From: Longimicrobium sp.
GTDB taxonomy: Bacteria; Gemmatimonadota; Gemmatimonadetes; Longimicrobiales; Longimicrobiaceae
Length of the DNA: 6,636 nucleotides
Direction: 5' to 3'
Assembly: GCA_030446945.1 (NCBI GenBank)
Contig: JAUJMI010000213.1
Span: forward strand, 1-6,636
In this document: piece after piece, positions 5,854-6,636 of the stretch
How positions within the stretch are numbered: position 1 is the stretch's first letter
How the letters are laid out: every line of letters begins with the position of its first letter
Notes under the pieces: model-generated
Told to the model about the DNA's origin: nothing
Database searches by the model: none
The model's input: only the letters and a program-made list of their open reading frames with translations
Translations under genes and position numbers: made by a program

Positions 5854-6450
5854 ATGCTCGGACGCAACTGTTCTGAACCGGCGCTCTTCCAATATGTGAA
5901 TGTGGAAGCGCTCGTGCCCAAGAACCATTTCCTGCGCAAGGTCGACGCTGTACTGGATCTGTCGTTCGTGCGCGCTGCAGTGCTCGGAGGCGGGTGTTTC
6001 GGGGCGGCACCTGTCGGGCGATGGGACGCAAGTGCGGGCGGATGCGAGCATGCAGAGTTTGGAGGCGATCATCGAGGCTGCCGAGCCCTCCGGTGACGCT
6101 GAAGATCCGTCGGGAGAGACAGGCGGGAGCACGGTGGAGGAGCAGCAGGCTCCCTCGCTGAAGCTGGTTTCGAGCGAGGCGAAGGAGCCGCAGCCGCGCG
6201 GCGGCTGGAAGGGCCACGGGGTGAAGTACTCCAACCAGACGCACCGCTCCACGAGCGATCCGGACGCGCGGCTGTACCGGAAGGGCAAGGGGAAAGAGAG
6301 CAAGCTCAGCTACCTGGTGCACGACCTCATCGACACGAAGAGCCGTGTGACCTGAGCCGGAAGGTGAGCGAGGCGCACTCGTCGGCCGAGCGGAGGGTGT
6401 GCATCGAGATGCTGGACGAGGTGCTGGCGAAGCAGGACGTGCTGGGCCTT
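5854..6450 (+). pseudogene. broken IS1182-family transposase
   Basis: Three pieces of one transposase lie in order but in different frames. Piece 1 (ATG 5854 to ~5973) gives the N-terminus MLGRN followed by LFQYVNVEALVPKNHFLRK and ending VDAVLDLSFVR. Piece 2 (~5975 to 6352) resumes at CSEAGVSGRHLSGDGTQVRA, which contains the probable first catalytic Asp (DGT), and runs through KGHGVKYSNQTHRST to SYLVHDLIDTKSRV. Between the two, roughly 80-100 residues normally present in this family are missing and the frame changes, so an internal deletion is indicated. Piece 3 (6352 to ~6450) needs a one-base loss near 6352, after which LSRKVSEAHSSAERR and IEMLDEVLAKQDVLGLP continue the family sequence. The later catalytic residues are absent. 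No functional transposase can be made. The N-terminal piece has no clear Shine-Dalgarno sequence. The family call rests on recognisable motifs recalled from IS1182 members. Confidence 0.8.
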
Positions 6451-6595
6451 CCGAACCTACGCGGATTTCCGCGCGGAACTCGGCGCCACGTGCGCGGATC
6501 TGCACCTCAACCCTGCGGAGCTCACGTTCCGTGACCTGACGAATCTGATCGTCGCATGGCTGAAAGCGTTTCCGCTTTCCGCTGGCTCCACCTAG
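6449..6595 (+). pseudogene. unidentified open coding tail after the transposase remnant
   Basis: From about 6449 a different frame reads FRTYADFRAELGATCADLHL, then NPAELTFRDLTNLIVAWLKA and FPLSAGST, to a TAG at 6593-6595. It has no start codon or ribosome-binding site, and it joins the transposase remnant with a frame change just where the second catalytic region of IS1182 transposases should begin. The text looks coding-like (helical, balanced composition) but I do not recognise it. It may be the end of another transposase or host gene fused by deletion, or a degraded rest of the same transposase. Positions 6596-6636 hold nothing I can identify. Confidence 0.3.
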
Positions 6596-6636
6596 AAAAG
6601 CCCCACCTGAGTTGGCGCTCCCGATTCCAAGATCAG

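Larger units (their letters stand above)
5757..6595 (+). mobile_element. degenerate IS1182-like insertion sequence
   Basis: The element is recognised by its transposase remnant (5854 onward). The left boundary is set near 5757-5761, where the text changes to AT-richer sequence beginning AAAGTCTGTTGAAAAAAGTG, of the kind found at IS1182-type ends. No matching inverted terminal repeat and no target duplication is seen on the right before the window ends, so the right boundary is uncertain. The leader 5761-5853 has distinctly lower GC than its surroundings and contains two overlapping hairpins (5813-5838). The element cannot transpose by itself because its transposase is broken in at least two places. 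Confidence 0.6.

Noticed and set aside
5522..6505. A 327-codon open frame on the - strand across the IS
   Set aside because: It is antisense to the transposase remnant, runs across the IS boundary into flanking DNA, and has no domain-like sequence.

Overview
This is a GC-rich stretch of bacterial chromosome. A Gemmatimonadota (Longimicrobium-like) or Acidobacteria-type organism is suggested by the high GC with strong G/C third positions, an orphan ADOP-type ABC permease, and an ECF sigma factor beside a small membrane anti-sigma candidate. The phylum is inferred from gene content, since no rRNA or marker gene is present.

Layout. (1) Positions 1-1477, + strand: a tightly coupled operon. It holds the 3' part of an LTxxQ (Spy/CpxP/CnrX-like) periplasmic protein, an ECF sigma factor overlapping it by 4 bases (GTGA), and a one-TM probable anti-sigma factor overlapping the sigma gene by 4 bases (ATGA). 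This resembles the CnrX/CnrH/CnrY envelope-signalling arrangement. (2) Positions 1471-1620: an intergenic repeat of two perfect 47-bp tandem copies plus an inverted, diverged third copy. All three carry five G3 tracts with short loops (G-quadruplex motif). The repeat also supplies the stop codons of the two converging genes. (3) Positions 1613-2554, - strand: an EamA/DMT-family ten-TM transporter. (4) Positions 2555-2875: a candidate promoter for that transporter and, on the + strand, a frameshifted fossil of the C-terminal part of another conserved protein. (5) Positions 2876-5311, - strand: an intact 811-residue ADOP/MacB-type ABC permease. Immediately upstream, at 5319-5387, lies the last ~21 codons of a second permease, so the gene was once in tandem. 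(6) Positions 5388-5756: about 370 bases with no gene I can support. (7) From about 5757 to near the window end: a decayed IS1182-like insertion sequence. Its transposase has an internal deletion and frameshifts, and an unidentified open stretch follows it.

The first half is ordinary chromosomal regulation and transport. The second half (2600-2820 and 5319-6636) shows repeated gene loss and IS decay around the permease. No complete novel defence or biosynthetic system is visible. The items most worth following are the G4/hairpin repeat at the convergent gene ends and the sensor-sigma-anti-sigma triad.
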